A DNA stretch of 64,000 nucleotides from Reticulitermes speratus (Eukaryota; Arthropoda; Insecta; Blattodea; Rhinotermitidae): NCBI GenBank assembly GCA_021186555.1, contig JAJKFL010000042.1, forward strand, positions 16,468,521 through 16,532,520, written 5' to 3'. Below the pieces are notes generated by a model. It was given only the letters and a program-made list of their open reading frames with translations, was not told the DNA's origin and ran no database searches. A program made the translations under genes and the position numbers. The stretch's first letter is position 1. Every line of letters begins with the position of its first letter. This document shows positions 45,636 to 57,235 of this stretch, in pieces.

Positions 45636-45926
45636 CAGGGGTGGCCACAACGCGGCTCGCGCATGTCATTAGTGCGGCTCCCGCAAGACGCCTGTAAAAA
45701 ATAATAATGAGGTAGTTTACATGCACGCGATGCTGACCGTGAACGGCGTTTCAAAAATATTTTCTGCAGAAAGGAGACTAACAGCTTAATAAACCAACCT
45801 ATTATAGTAACAGAAATAAGAAACCACGAATAAAGAAAAAAATATTTTGTTGTATGAATGCATGGCCCTTGCCAAATTTTTATCCTAAAGTGCGGCTCCC
45901 GAAATTCATCCAGCTGTCCACCCCTG
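45636..45926. mobile_element. hAT-type MITE, CAGGGGTGGCC family
   Basis: Ends CAGGGGTGGCCACAACG and CTGTCCACCCCTG lie between TAATGGAT and TAATAGAG (6 of 8). Each end has a nearby GTGCGGCTCCCG, so subterminal repeats are shared. Confidence 0.75.
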
Positions 45927-46484
45927 TAATAGAGCATTATATTAAAAGAATACGACATATCTGATTTCAGCGAACTCTTAAACACAGTTCCGCGCGGGAG
46001 GATGGCTGTGTTCGGTAAACCTCTGTTTATTGTTCATTAACCAAGTTAGAAAGTGGACGCACAGAATGCTTTTTGCTAAGTGTCTCGAAGACCGTCACAC
46101 TTACCCTGGACATAAAATGTGTGCTCGTTCCTGTCTTATTACTGTTTCGCTCAGATAAATATTTGTATTTAGCCGGTTACGTTCGAGATGAGCGTAGAAA
46201 CGCGCGTACGTAAAGTGGCCGTTAAAATTGTCCGATATAAATTAAAATTTAAACGCCTCGACAAGTTTTCATACAATTCCCCAATATCATACTTGATGAA
46301 AATATGTTAAGCGGTTCACGAAGTGTTACATGCGTGCAGACGGATCGACAGGCATTTTAAGAGGCCCTTCACAGGGATGCGAACACCTCTCTAAATCACC
46401 GTTATTTCGGAAGAACTTGCGGACTCCACTGTTGTTAAGGAAATAAGTGAGTAAATAAATACATAAGTAAAAATAAGTACGACA

Positions 46485-46555
46485 GTGACACGATGTTCCA
46501 CCGAAACGTCGTGTTATTTTTACCGTTACGACGTGGTGCCAAGTTCTGATGGGCA
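46485..46555. mobile_element. Fold-back family C scrap
   Basis: CACGATGTTCCACCGAAACG and TCGTGTTATTTTTACC resemble the inner part of a family C arm. It is too short to define ends. Confidence 0.3.
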
Positions 46556-46796
46556 GGGTCGCAGTTACGGAAGGCTAGTGGTGCGGCCTCCCTGGGCGAC
46601 GTGAGTCCAGGGGGCGGCAGAATGAATATTTTAAATGAAAAATTTTAAATTTTCTGCACTCAACTAATTATAACTAACGTGTCAAATGCAAGGAAATTCA
46701 ATAAATAATTGTGATTTCTTGAAAAGTCATAATTTTTGTTAGGGGCGGCCATTGTGGTTAATTGGCCCGGACACCAAAAAATCTAGCTGCGTCACT
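46556..46796 (+). mobile_element. hAT-type MITE, second copy of the 44845 family
   Basis: AAGGAAATTCAATAAATAAT and TTAGGGGCGGCCATTGTGG match the internal part of 44845-45369. The termini are eroded. Confidence 0.6.
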
Positions 46797-47230
46797 TCCG
46801 CTGGGTAACAGTCGTGTATCAGCATGTAGCTACGTATATTGGTAGCTTCTGAACTGCTTTGATTCTGTCATGCCTGCTTACACTCCGTTCTTTTTAGTTA
46901 GACATGACGCTCTGCGGGAGGTCTGGGCTCCATTCTCGGCCTGGAGGTCGGCTATTCTCGCTGAGGTTCTTGTCATTCCCCCTGTATAACTGCCGAGAAA
47001 GTACCTTAAAATAAGCCACGACTGCTTGCACGTTCTTCCCAGGTTCAACATCCACTCATACAACTGAGAAAGCATCGCGAAATGAACTGCAGCAACCTTC
47101 AGTGATTCTTCGCTAATGTCGTAAAATGCAAGGCATATTTATCGCATGGAAAGCCTGCATACGCCGGGACATTCCGTGAGAGCTGCTGTGCTCAGGACAA
47201 CGATAAAAGAAACGTAGTGTACGTCACATG

Positions 47231-47507
47231 AGGTAAAGGTAAATTTGCCCCTGTGCACGTCGTGAAGGCGTAGGGGGAGTGGAGGTATAGCTCTACTTTC
47301 TTAACCTCGGCGCTAGGTGGAGGTGAGTGGTCAAATTAATGTGCCGGCCGCTTTACCTCTGGGAAGGAACCCCGGTATCCATCCATTAACTAGGAGGCTG
47401 GGTGGGACCCAGAGCTGGTCTAGACATTTTGGAGAAGAAAAAAAATCTCTTGCCTTTTCCGGATTTCGAACCCCGGACCGTCCAGCCCGACCACAGTGTC
47501 CTGGCTC
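47231..47507 (-). repeat. tRNA-derived SINE, family P1
   Basis: It has the P1 tail GGTAAAGGTAAATTTGCCCC, the body CGGCCGCTTTACCTCTGGGA and a B-box region GGATTTCGAACCCCGG, while the A-box end is partly lost. Confidence 0.75.
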
Positions 47508-47686
47508 CAGTGCACGTCACATACTACTGTGTAATGCGAACTCGACGTCTTTGTTGTAGACAGAAATACTTCCAGAGACAGTTTGGAAACATCTACAATA
47601 ACATGAATTTTGGTTCTGTTTCAGAAATTAGCACGATCGACATTATGTGTTCAGATAAGGGATTATTAACCATGCATTTAGCGTGG

Positions 47687-47893
47687 TCGCCGATCCCAGT
47701 GGCCGTGCGGTCTAAGGCGTGGGTCTTCGGCCGCTCGCTTACTAGGATCGTGGGTTCGAATCCCACCGGGGGCATGGATGTCTGTCTCTTGTGAGTGTTG
47801 TGTGATGTCAGGTAGAGGTCTCTGCGACGAGCTGGTCCCTCGTCCAGAGGAGTCCTACCGACTGTGGTGTGTCTCAAAAGCCATACAAAAAAA
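47687..47893 (+). repeat. tRNA-derived SINE, family P4, well preserved head
   Basis: The first 85 bp mimic a class II tRNA: GATCCCAGTGGCCGTGCGGT (A-box region), a long variable part, and GTGGGTTCGAATCCCACC (B-box stem-loop). After GGGGGCATGGATGTCTGTC the body follows and ends in a short A run. It is not a true tRNA because no acceptor stem closes with the 5' end. Confidence 0.85.
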
Positions 47894-48604
47894 AAGCGTG
47901 GTCTCCATTCACATGATCTCCACAGAGCTACCGACCATGTTTAATGAACATTCGGCTGACAGAAGTAGACTGGTTAATTCTTTAGCTATCTGACGATATA
48001 TTTGCGACATATTATCTGGAAGGACTGATGAAAACCACGAAACCCCAAAGTCAGATTATCTGGTCTCCCGAGTTCGAATCCTGCACCTCCCGAATACGAA
48101 GGCACACTAGCCACTTACGTTGAGCTTAGCTTAAGAGATGTTGCAGTTGATACAACGTTGTCATTTAACATATAAGCCACCCATCCAGCGAGACAGACTT
48201 CAAAGCATTGTAGGATGTTCTTGTCACAAGAGGCGTTGCTCAGCAATGTCGCTTTGGTAAATGTTGCAGCTAAAGAGCAGAAGACAAATTGTGATCTTGA
48301 CATTACATTACGTAGGCGTGCTCAGTGGACCCATTCACGGACCTGCTTGTCGTTTTGCATGTTTTGTTTGTGACGTCACGAGAGGAATGATTGCTTAAGG
48401 GCTCTGATCTCACAAGCTATTTCGGTTCTGCACGTCAATTTGGCGTTCGCACGGTAGTGACGTAATCGAGTTAAACGAATACAGTCCACAAATTAAATTA
48501 AGATCGTAATCGCGTCTCTCTCTCGTTTGTTCACGACAGATTTCAACCAGACGATGTTGTCCGAGTACATTGTGAAGTACAGTCTTTCAAACATCTCATT
48601 CTGA

Positions 48605-48819
48605 AGATACAAGCATTCTGGAATATAACGTCGTGTCGATTGGTAGTTACTGACGTTTCGGAAAAGCTTGCTGCCCTCATCGTCAAGGTTGTTAAAATCA
48701 CCCCGAGTATGGCGGCAGAAATATACTCCGAAATGTCGGTAATTACTTACCAATCGACACGCCGTCATATGCCAGGAGACTTGAATCTTCATCATGACCG
48801 ATGACCTCAAATCTCGCAT
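48605..48819. mobile_element. Fold-back element, family C (copy 6), perfect duplication
   Basis: A perfect 12-bp duplication ATCTCATTCTGA lies at 48593-48604 and 48820-48831. The arms GTCGTGTCGATTGGTAGTTA and TAATTACTTACCAATCGACA, with ACTGACGTTTCGG against CCGAAATGTCGGT, are inverted. The centre is asymmetric (about 60 bp), and the tail at the right is TCATCATGACCGATGACCTC. Confidence 0.85.
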
Positions 48820-50233
48820 ATCTCATTCTGACACCCACATTATCAGGAATAAGTCAATTTTGTGGGTTTCCTAATATTACGTATGTGAAGTCAATTTAAA
48901 ACGAATTGTCTTTCGTCTCATTTTCTTTCCTCTTCTCCCTTTTCTCCATTTTATCCCACTTCATCGTCATCTTCCTGATTATTCTGATACAGAAGTTGGT
49001 GCGAATCCCCTGCGGACTTGGATTCACTGTTACGTCGTTTCACATGAGGTAAATACTGACTTATCTGTAACCATTAGGCCATGCGCAGAGTCGTTTACTT
49101 CCATGAGTTAAGCCGGGTATTTGACTTGCATACAATTGGCAGGCGTCAAGCTAAGAATCGTGCAGTTTCTGTAAAGTTTTTTCTTATTGGTTCGTAGTGG
49201 TCATTGATTTTTAAGTTCCTGACGACGGCACTTTAAATTAAAGTTCAATAAGTTAAATAACATTACACGTTTTTAAAGGTGATGAGGGATGTGAAATAGA
49301 AAAGGATTACCGATGCTGCCGTGAGCCACTTAGAAGTATAGCTGGCGGACCTTTCCTGATATAACCCCGCCACTGTGTTGCCGTACGAGAGGAGCTTAGG
49401 TTAGACGTTAGGCTAGTCTCTCTGTGTCATACGTATTTTCACTGTCTCGTTACGAGATGGGTTTGGGTTAGACGTCAGGCTCGTCTCTGTCTGTTACAAC
49501 ATGCCCCTTTGTAGCCACAACAGGAGTGGTGGGGTTATAAGAGGAAAGATCCTGGCTTTCATTTGGTTGGAGGACAGTATCAATGAGGACAGCCGGTTCT
49601 GTGGCCGAGATATGAGCTGGGTATTTCCAAAATAACAGACACGTTACACTGTGCTGATCTGCACGGTTGCTTCTGCGGTTTTTATAGGCATAGTGACAAT
49701 AAAGATATGCTGGGCATGTAACTTGGATAGAGAAGAAACAGAAACAAGTACATGAATGGGCGGGGAAAGAATCTGGAGATGTCCAGTTGGAAGATCGCGA
49801 CGAAAATGGAAGAAGAATATTAAAATAAGCTCATGAAATTAGTTCCTGTTAATGTGAATTGTGTTAAACTGCCTCGTTATCGGTTGTATTAGCGTGCTTT
49901 TTTGGTAACGGTGTTTAACATTCGGATTCTGCTACTGCAGTCGGCAACCTCACTCTGTTATAGTCCAAGTGTGGGTGTATTTGTGGCGCAATAATTCATT
50001 GTTTCTTTTATGCAATTTCCATGTCTCAGTTATTGCCAGTACAAGAATACTTGGGTTGTGGGTTCGAGTACCGTGAGGGGAATGAATGAATGTTCAGTTT
50101 CCGTGCTTTGACCTGCAGTGGCGGGTTGACCGTTCGTGAAACAGAGAAGAATGAGACTTAAGTACACGCAATAGGAGACCAAGTAGTGGCGAAAGGAGGA
50201 GAAGGAGAAGAAGAAGATGACGAAGGAAGACAC

Positions 50234-50251
50234 GGGGGGGGGGGGGGGGGG
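50234..50251. repeat. Poly-G tract
   Basis: A run of about 18 G. Similar tracts occur at 19541, 44561 (C) and 60298. Confidence 0.9.
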
Positions 50252-50282
50252 AAGGAGGGAATGGAGAAGAAACAGTAGATGT

Positions 50283-50555
50283 AGGTAAAAGTAAAGTTCA
50301 CTCTATAACCTGCCATGGGCACAGAGGGGAGTAGATATATAGTTATACTGTTTCTTTAACCTCGGCGCTGGATGGGGTGGGTGGTTAACGCCATGCCTCG
50401 GCTGCTTTACCCCCGGCAATAACCCGGTATCTATTGTATAGGAGGCTGGGTGGGCCCCAGAGCCGGTCTGGACGGGTATGGAAAGTTTTCCCTTACCGGG
50501 ATTCGATCCCCGGACTGTCCAGCCCGTAGCGAGTCGCTATACCGACTACGGTATC
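50283..50555 (-). repeat. tRNA-derived SINE, family P1
   Basis: On minus the head ATACCGTAGTCGGTATAGCG and B box GGGATCGAATCCC are intact, followed by the GGTAAGGGAAAACTTTCC body. It ends 28 bp before the mariner element at 50584. Confidence 0.82.
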
Positions 50556-50583
50556 GGTAGATGTAGGTGCAGGAGTATAAGTA

Positions 50584-51125
50584 CAAAGGTAATTCAAATG
50601 AAAACCGGAAAATTGTATAAAATTCATACTGTGAAACAGCAAAGACAAGCAGTAAACAGTGAAAGATACAGTGATACGCTTCGGCATCAGCTTACGCCAG
50701 CAATTAGCAGAAAACGCCGCGGTTTGCTGTATTCTGGCATGTGTCTGCAAAATGACAACGCCCGACCTCATACAGCCCACCATACTGTGAAACAGATTCA
50801 GGATTTAAATTTGGAGGTGTTACCCCATCCGCCATATTCACCAGATTTGGTACGCAGCGATTTTCACCTCTTTTGTCCTCTAAGGGACGCTCTACGTGGA
50901 CGTCACTTCAGACCGGATGAGGAGGTAAAGGAGGCGTTGCATGCGTGGCTGGCACACCAACCAAAAGACTTCTTCTCCGAGGAATTTACGCATTAGTGGA
51001 ACGTTGGAGGAAGGTGCGTAGAACCTGGTGGGGACTACACTGAAGATTGATGTCATTCTACGAATACTGTGTCCATTTTTCAATAAATCACATAATTTTT
51101 CCTGTTTTCATTTGAATGAACCTTG
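50584..51125 (+). mobile_element. Internally deleted mariner element (542 bp) with both ends
   Basis: TA dinucleotides flank it at 50582-50583 and 51126-51127. The left end CAAAGGTAATTCAAATGAAA and the inverse of the right end CAAGGTTCATTCAAATGAAA are terminal inverted repeats of about 30 bp. A full-length mariner is about 1.3 kb, so more than half is missing. Confidence 0.9.
50640..50996 (+). pseudogene. Mariner transposase C-terminal half
   Basis: The open frame covers the second half of the catalytic domain. AISRKRRGLLYSG precedes LQNDNARPHTA, whose Asp (ND-N) is the second catalytic Asp. HPPYSPDLVRSDFHLF follows, whose Asp before FHLF is the third of the DD34D triad, then LRDALRGRHF and a C-terminus ending EEFTH. 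The helix-turn-helix and first catalytic Asp are deleted, so it is inactive though this half is free of stops. The frame continues upstream into the adjacent SINE only by chance. Confidence 0.85.
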
Positions 51126-51576
51126 TATTAAGAGGAGGAAAAGCAGCGGTAAAAGGAGAAAAAGAAAGAACAAGTAAATGTTGGAGAATGTTCTGTCTCA
51201 GAAGTGTGGAGTCTTAACAAACAAGTAACGTGCAAGAAGAATAGTTTGAGTGGTGGATTGTGGGTACAGACAGGTAGGTAACATGCAAGCCACCTGCATC
51301 CTGAACGATTAAAGAAACATGAGCTTCACAATAAACAAATTCCAAGGCCGATTAAAAAATGCATCAACGTGACGCAGATGAAAAGAATCAATTGAAAGTT
51401 TGGTACAAACCCGCAGGCATCACAAATGTTGTTAAACGGTGTAAGCACCATTGCTGCTTTGATGTGTGTAAACGTTCTGCTATTCTGTTCTTTGCTACAG
51501 AAAGCGATTACGTAACACCGTCTACACAACTGTTTCGTTTTGGTGTCACACTACTCCATTAGTAAACACATGCATA

Positions 51577-51900
51577 GGCCGTGCCATGGCTCAGGCGGTT
51601 AGACGCCGGCCTCCCACCGCGGAGGCCAGGGTTCGGTCCCGGGCCAGTCCATGTGGGATCTGTGGTGGACAAAATGGCACTGGGACAGGTTTGTCCCCGA
51701 GTACTTCGGTTTTCCCCTGTCAATTTCATTCCACCGGTGCTCCGTTACTTGGAAAAATGAAAAAAACTAATCATCATTCTTATAAGTTTTAATAAAACTT
51801 CATCATCATTCTCTTCATCTTCATCACAGGGTTGCACAATAAGCCTTAAGGATGCGGTGCGTCTGTAGCATCTGCTGCGGGGCCTTTCACCACAATAAAA
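51577..51900 (+). repeat. tRNA-derived SINE, family P2, full-length
   Basis: The head GTGCCATGGCTCAGGCGGTT and AGACGCCGGCC, the B box GGTTCGGTCCCGG, and the 3' part ACAGGGTTGCACAATAAGCC are present. A possible duplication ACACATGCAT/ATACATGTAT flanks it. Confidence 0.85.
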
Positions 51901-53285
51901 ATACATGTATGAGCAATGTAGTTTGTGTCATTATCATCATCATCCGTCACAAGTTAGGCCTTAATAGACCTGTTTTGGCCTCGTCTAATAGTCTCTTCAA
52001 AGGTCTTCCAAGTCGTCTTCGTCAATTTGGTCTATAATTAATCACAATTTTTGGCATCCTGCTGTATGTAGTGTGTGTAACTCACGTACAAAGTTATAAA
52101 AGCCTAATAGTTATGGGACGGTAGGGCTATGGCAATTTTCTGTTAACGGCTGGGTTCTTACGCAGTTCGGTGTGAGCTTCAAGTGAGGTAGCGTTCATAT
52201 CCGACTGTGGTGCTTTGGCCCATTTTCGGGCCATGACCTCCCCGTTGTCATGGTTTCGAGATATCTGAGTTTCGACGAGGTCAGGATGGGAGCCCCACAC
52301 CCAACCCTCAGCGTGGAGGGCCAGGGCATCTGTCTTTGTCCGGCAACTCGCACAAAACCTGCCAGGTATGGGTGGCTGTACCAATAGCTAGACCTCCGGC
52401 ATAGCTTTCGCAGATAAAATACGCTGACGTATGGATTGGTTTGATGTTTGTGTGGTGCGCGCGCGCACGCACGTGTGCAAATAACACAAAATCAATTCGG
52501 CAAAATTATATGTTCATATTTTTTCCCTCTGATATTAGCCTTAATACCAGTTTTTTTTTTTCAAAATGAACTCATAACATACTTTAATAGAATATTAATT
52601 TCATTATGATTTGGCCTGTGTCCAAAACTGAATTTAGAGTTTTTCGTATTGGCCCTCTTGCGTAAGAGAAATAAAATGTTGGTACCAAAGTAAACTATTG
52701 ATAATGGACTGAACAAGGAAGTTATCTGCTACTGTCAGGAAGGAGTTTCCGATTTTCATATTTAATGTTATCGTCCATTTCGTTGATTTCCGACGAAAAA
52801 TAGATTGTGCACACGAACATACTTATGATACAGTAAGATTATAAAAAAAAAATGCGCGAGTACGATGAAGAGGAATATACACCAAGAAGCGCAACGAAGA
52901 AGGGCGATGGGATTGCAGATCTCTAACCGAAAGACGTGTGATGATCTAAAGCGGAAAACAAACCCAATCCTTAGCAAGTAAAGGGCGAATGTTTACAATA
53001 ACTCACTAAGGTGGTAATAAACAGTACAAGAAAATATCACGCCTACTATATAAATAATTGTGTGATGATATTGCAACTTACGAGTATCTCTGCAATCTAC
53101 GCGCATACTACTCTGGTGTTACAAAAAAGTACGGAACGTGAAACGGAGCGTGTTACTGCCCCTTTGATACAAAATGACTACAAAGTCGGCCATGGGAGTG
53201 ACAGGAACTCTCTAAAAGTTGGCATAAAGCAATGCCGAGTAGTGCAGTATGCAATCGCGATGTTGAAATAATCTCATTTAGTAAC

Positions 53286-53460
53286 AAGGACTCAGGCGGT
53301 TAGCCGCCGGCCTCTCACCGCGGAGGCCCTTGTTCAATCCCGTTTCAGTGTATGTGGAATTTGTGGTGGACAAGGGCACTGGGAACTGTTTTTCTCGTAG
53401 TACTGCGGGCTTCCCTGTCAGAATCATTCTAGCAATGTTCTGTACTCCTGTTTCATTCAT
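53286..53460 (+). repeat. tRNA-derived SINE, family P2, partial
   Basis: GACTCAGGCGGTTAGCCGCC and CTCACCGCGGAGGCCCTTG are followed by a GTGGTGGACAAGGGCACTGG body. The 3' part is absent. Confidence 0.75.
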
Positions 53461-53559
53461 ATGTCACCGACGCTATATAATCTTGGCAATTGCCAGCGAC
53501 GTTAAGTAACACACTCTAACCAGGACGCTAAGATGTGACACTAGTAGACACTTCAGTAA

Positions 53560-54350
53560 TAAAGAATGGGAATTAAAAAAAAATGAAGTTAATGATCTTG
53601 AAATAGACAGTAAGAACACGACTATTAAAGATATGCGTAGATGCATAAGCGAATTTAAGAAGGGTTACCAACCTAGAACTGAGTTGGGAAAGAACGAGAA
53701 GGGCGGTGTTCTTGCAGATACCCGCAGTAAGCTATTTTAAGCAGGTGGAAGAATTACTTCTTTCAGTTATTTGATATACATGGGGCTAATGCTGTTAGGC
53801 AAACTGAAGTAACGTAACAGCTGAGCCGCTAGTACTTGAATCTGGTGCGTTTGAGGTTGAGATGGCAGTTGAAGGGTTACAAAGATTATAAATGACCAGG
53901 TAATGATTCATTCCAGCAGAACTTATTCAATGAGGAGGTAAAATAGTACTTAGAATAAGGAAGAATTAGTCTCTCATTGTACCTGTTTATAAGAAGGGCG
54001 ATAAAACGTACCGGTAATTATCGAGGCATATCACTGTTACCAACTGCGTGCACAATTTTATCCAACATTCTTATGTCACAGTTAACTACATAATTAGACG
54101 AAATTCTTGGGGATCGTTATTTTGGATTTTCGACGTAATAGATCAACCACTGCCCAGGTATTCTGCTCTCGACGTCCAATACTTGAGAAAAATGCGAACA
54201 CAGTAGGACAGTTCATCAGCTGTTTATAGACTTCAAGACAACCTGTGATTCAGTTATAAGGGGGGTTTTGTGTAATCTCACTGACTGGTGTATACCCATG
54301 AAACTAGTTAGGTTCATCAAGATGTTTTTGAAGTGACCTATAGGAAAGTC
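53560..54350 (+). pseudogene. Reverse transcriptase remnant of a second LINE family
   Basis: Read in shifting frames, the segment gives NYRGISLLPTACTILSNILM (54018-54077, following KKGDKT), then DEILGDRYFGF near 54098-54130 and RSTTAQVF near 54138. An FKTTCDSV segment near 54225-54255 corresponds to the F.KAYDSV first-Asp motif, and MKLVRFIKMFLK lies near 54300-54335. This order is that of a jockey/RTE-like RT palm and fingers, and it is not the 1215-4210 family. Stops and frameshifts are frequent and no 3' end is recognisable; a P1 SINE fragment follows at 54357. Confidence 0.7.
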
Positions 54351-54356
54351 AGAAAG

Positions 54357-54478
54357 GCACTGAATAGGAGGCTAGGTGGGGTCCAGAGCCTGTTTGCGCG
54401 CTTTGGAGAAGATCCGGGAATCGAACCATGACTGATGGGCAGTCCAACCCATAAGCTACTCAGTATAGCTATGGACTG
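54357..54478 (-). repeat. tRNA-derived SINE, family P1 fragment
   Basis: ACTGAATAGGAGGCTAGGTG and GGAATCGAACCATGACT give the body and B-box area. It directly follows the LINE remnant. Confidence 0.5.
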
Positions 54479-54836
54479 CCCCTCTAAATTAGTTTGTTTC
54501 TGTTTGGGAAGCAAAGTAAGCTAAAATTGGCCTGTGAACTTGTGTGCTTTTTCATTTGAGGCGCCTACCGCCCTCGCAGGTGATCATGTTGTGTAAGGTC
54601 ACGACTGTTAAAGGTCTCTCCAAAAATAGTGCATGTACCCTAGAATCGTGACAGAACGATCACTGATGCCTAACTGTGTAAAGAGTGATTCAGTATCCCA
54701 CTCAGACACCGCAGAAAGCGTCTAGAAAAACTTCAGCCCGTCCCTGATGGTGGTTGATTAATGGGCCGACGCCACTGCGTTGCTTATTGCCGACAATGAG
54801 CACATTAACACATCAACCTCATTTACATTTATTCAT

Positions 54837-54886
54837 GTTTTATGCAGTGATGCTGTCAGCAGTTTTATGCAGTGATGCTGTCAGCA
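54837..54886. repeat. Perfect 25-bp tandem duplication
   Basis: Two identical units beginning GTTTTATGCAGTGATGCTGT occupy 54837-54861 and 54862-54886. Confidence 0.95.
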
Positions 54887-55138
54887 ATTTTATCTGAGGT
54901 ATTATGCCGACTGTTGCACGGATTGGCTGAGGAAAACCACGGGAAACCTCAGTGAAGGTAGTCGGCCACGGGAAAAAGATTTGAACCCGTGGTTGTCCTG
55001 AGCACAAAGCAGGACTGCTGCCCATTCGACCGCGATGATAAGTTTAAGTGCGTCGAAAACGAATTAAAAACAAACGACTAAAATTTTGAAACAAGCAGGC
55101 TTATGAGATGGCCTCCTGTCTGTGTTTGTTCCTGCAGT

Positions 55139-55177
55139 TCGACTATTGAACCTGTGGTCCACAGGTTCAATAGTCGA
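55139..55177. repeat. Perfect 39-bp palindrome
   Basis: TCGACTATTGAACCTGTGG and its exact complement CCACAGGTTCAATAGTCGA flank a single T at 55158. The 19-bp arms have no mismatch. Confidence 0.95.
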
Positions 55178-55715
55178 CTTAACGAAACACAATGAGGTAT
55201 GAAAGATATTACATTAGAGGACACTCCGACGCCGTGCTTTATAATTTCTTACAGCCGGTGAAAATAGTACGGGGGACGCGCAAACTTGTGAGGCTGGAGC
55301 GACAATTACTTGCGGATCGTAAGACAATAATGTATGGCAGTATACACTGGAGAAATATGCAACTTTCATCACGGTAATATTTTTGTTGAAAATAAAATAT
55401 GTAACAGCGTGGCGACCGTGCAGAAATTGTATTTAGGTTTAGGTTTAATGGTAATAACTAAAGAACTATTTCAGGTGGGTGTGAGATTTGGTATGGAAGT
55501 AGATCATAAGTATACTTGCACGTTACGTATGAAATATTGTTTGTAAGTAAAAAATTGCGTATTTGGCGAACATGCGAAACACTGAGATTACATCCGACAA
55601 ACTGAAAGTATGCAGAATATACTTAGGTAGAGAAAGTTCTTCACATAAATAAAATGGATCAATAATAATAATAATTAATAATAATAATAAAGTCGCGAAG
55701 GTTTTAAAATATAAG

Positions 55716-56040
55716 ACCTCACAGCAGAAATACAGCGTATGTGGAATGTAAAATCAAAAGTGATTCCAGTAATAACAGGGGCAACTGCAGCCATCCCAAA
55801 ATCATTCAGAAAATACCTGATCAACATACCTGGAAAGCACGACATCAAGAACTACAGACGACAGTCATATTGGGCACTGTGCACGTACTTAGGAAAGTGC
55901 TAATTGTGAAAGTACAAAACGTTTGTCATGGGAAATAACAGTACGTGTACCGTAAATTGTAACCACAGAACAGCTGCAACATTATGTACCACAGAAACAT
56001 GGTTTGTTTAAGGTATATAAATGTAAGCACCCTGCAAAAA
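55716..56040 (+). pseudogene. C-terminal tail remnant of a third LINE family
   Basis: After an (AAT)n tract at about 55664-55693, the frame reads LTAEIQRMWNVKSKVIPVIT, then GAT and IPKSFRKYLINIPGKHDIK up to about 55850. It shifts frame and continues with an ILGTVHVLRKVL segment near 55868-55905. I recognise this as the conserved end of a non-LTR reverse transcriptase protein common in arthropod genomes. It is broken by at least one frameshift. Confidence 0.65.
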
Positions 56041-57054
56041 GGCGATTATAATAATAATATAATAATATAATAATAATAATAACATAATATATGTAGGGCT
56101 ACAAATTAATGTAATTAGGCTTTATGAGTCCTGCTTGGACCTCCTTGTTAGAATATGTTTCGTTTCTAGTTTCAGAGTGGTTACATTTATTGATGTCGGT
56201 TCTACTTTTATGTGTTTTTATTGATGCGTTTGCGGCCTAATCAAGTTTGCCATTCACTCCCTGATGAGGGGCCATATCAAAAAATTAACAAAACTGACTA
56301 CTGGTTGATGGCATCCTAGATCATCACATACATCCCGATTAGGCATTATAATGGAAGTACATATGCCGCTCATAATATTAAAATGAATAGATGCCTGAGA
56401 CTTCAGCCCTGATACTAATCTAAGCCAGATAAAGCGGTCCACACCCTCACGCCCTGTATCAAGAATCATGCTGCCTGAGGACAACGCTACACACAGTGAA
56501 GTCAGAGATATTGGAGGCTGCTGTAGGTACGTGAGAGAGCTATAGACCTATCAAAGAACCACACAGAGCGTTGGGGGAGGGAGAAAGGTAACAACGAGCA
56601 AATGGTTAGACATCAGTTGACCTTCGTGCTACTGACCTACATATGTCTCAAAATGCCACGAGCCGCCTACATAATGCCGACACAAGTAACATGCTGGGGT
56701 TGTCTACCCTTCTGAAGGCCATGCTTATCCGATCGTAAATCCGAATAAAACGAAAAACTAAAAGCAATTTTGAACACCATGAAGAGGTCGTCCGTCTGTC
56801 CTTCTGTTCGAGATTGTTATTCAAGTGCGCGTAACTTTGGTACCTTAACATATTCTCCACAAATGAAAGCATTGTTTACTGACAAGCTATTTGTATAGAA
56901 CGACTTAACATTACGGATCTGTTGCCTCGAATGTCGAATGTTTCACTTTCCGAACGTCTCCACGGACTCAGACTAACTTTAATATCATTCCAGAAGTTAC
57001 AGGCGTTAGTAACATTTCAAATTGAACTGTATTTTATTTAACGACGATGTCGTT

Positions 57055-57235
57055 TTTCAAGATTATATAGCGTCAATGGTAGATAAATGAAGCACGGGTA
57101 TGGAGCAAGGGGAAGACTGAAGTACTCGGAGAAAAACCTGCCACAGCGCCACGTTGTCCACCATAAATCCCACAGAGACCGGCCTGGCATCGAACTCGAC
57201 CCTCCGCGGTGACAGGCTGGCGACGAACTGGATTT
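57055..57235 (-). repeat. tRNA-derived SINE, family P2, partial
   Basis: GAAGTACTCGGAGAAAAACC, CCACAGCGCCACGTTGTCCA and CCTCCGCGGTGACAGGCTGG match the P2 body and head on minus. The flank ATTATATAGCGTCAATGGTA resembles the flank of the copy at 43955. Confidence 0.7.

Noticed and set aside
47687-47775. A true tRNA-Leu-like gene
   Set aside because: The A and B boxes are good, but the 3' end runs into the SINE body shared with 43421 and 27125, and no acceptor stem closes.
47593-47877. A 94-codon minus-strand protein containing GFEPTILVSERPKTHALDRT
   Set aside because: This is the translation of the P4 SINE head. The same peptide recurs wherever the SINE lies in that frame.
56264-56310. Another hammerhead at CTGATGAGGGGCC
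   Set aside because: There is no GAAAC strand at the required distance, and stem II does not close.
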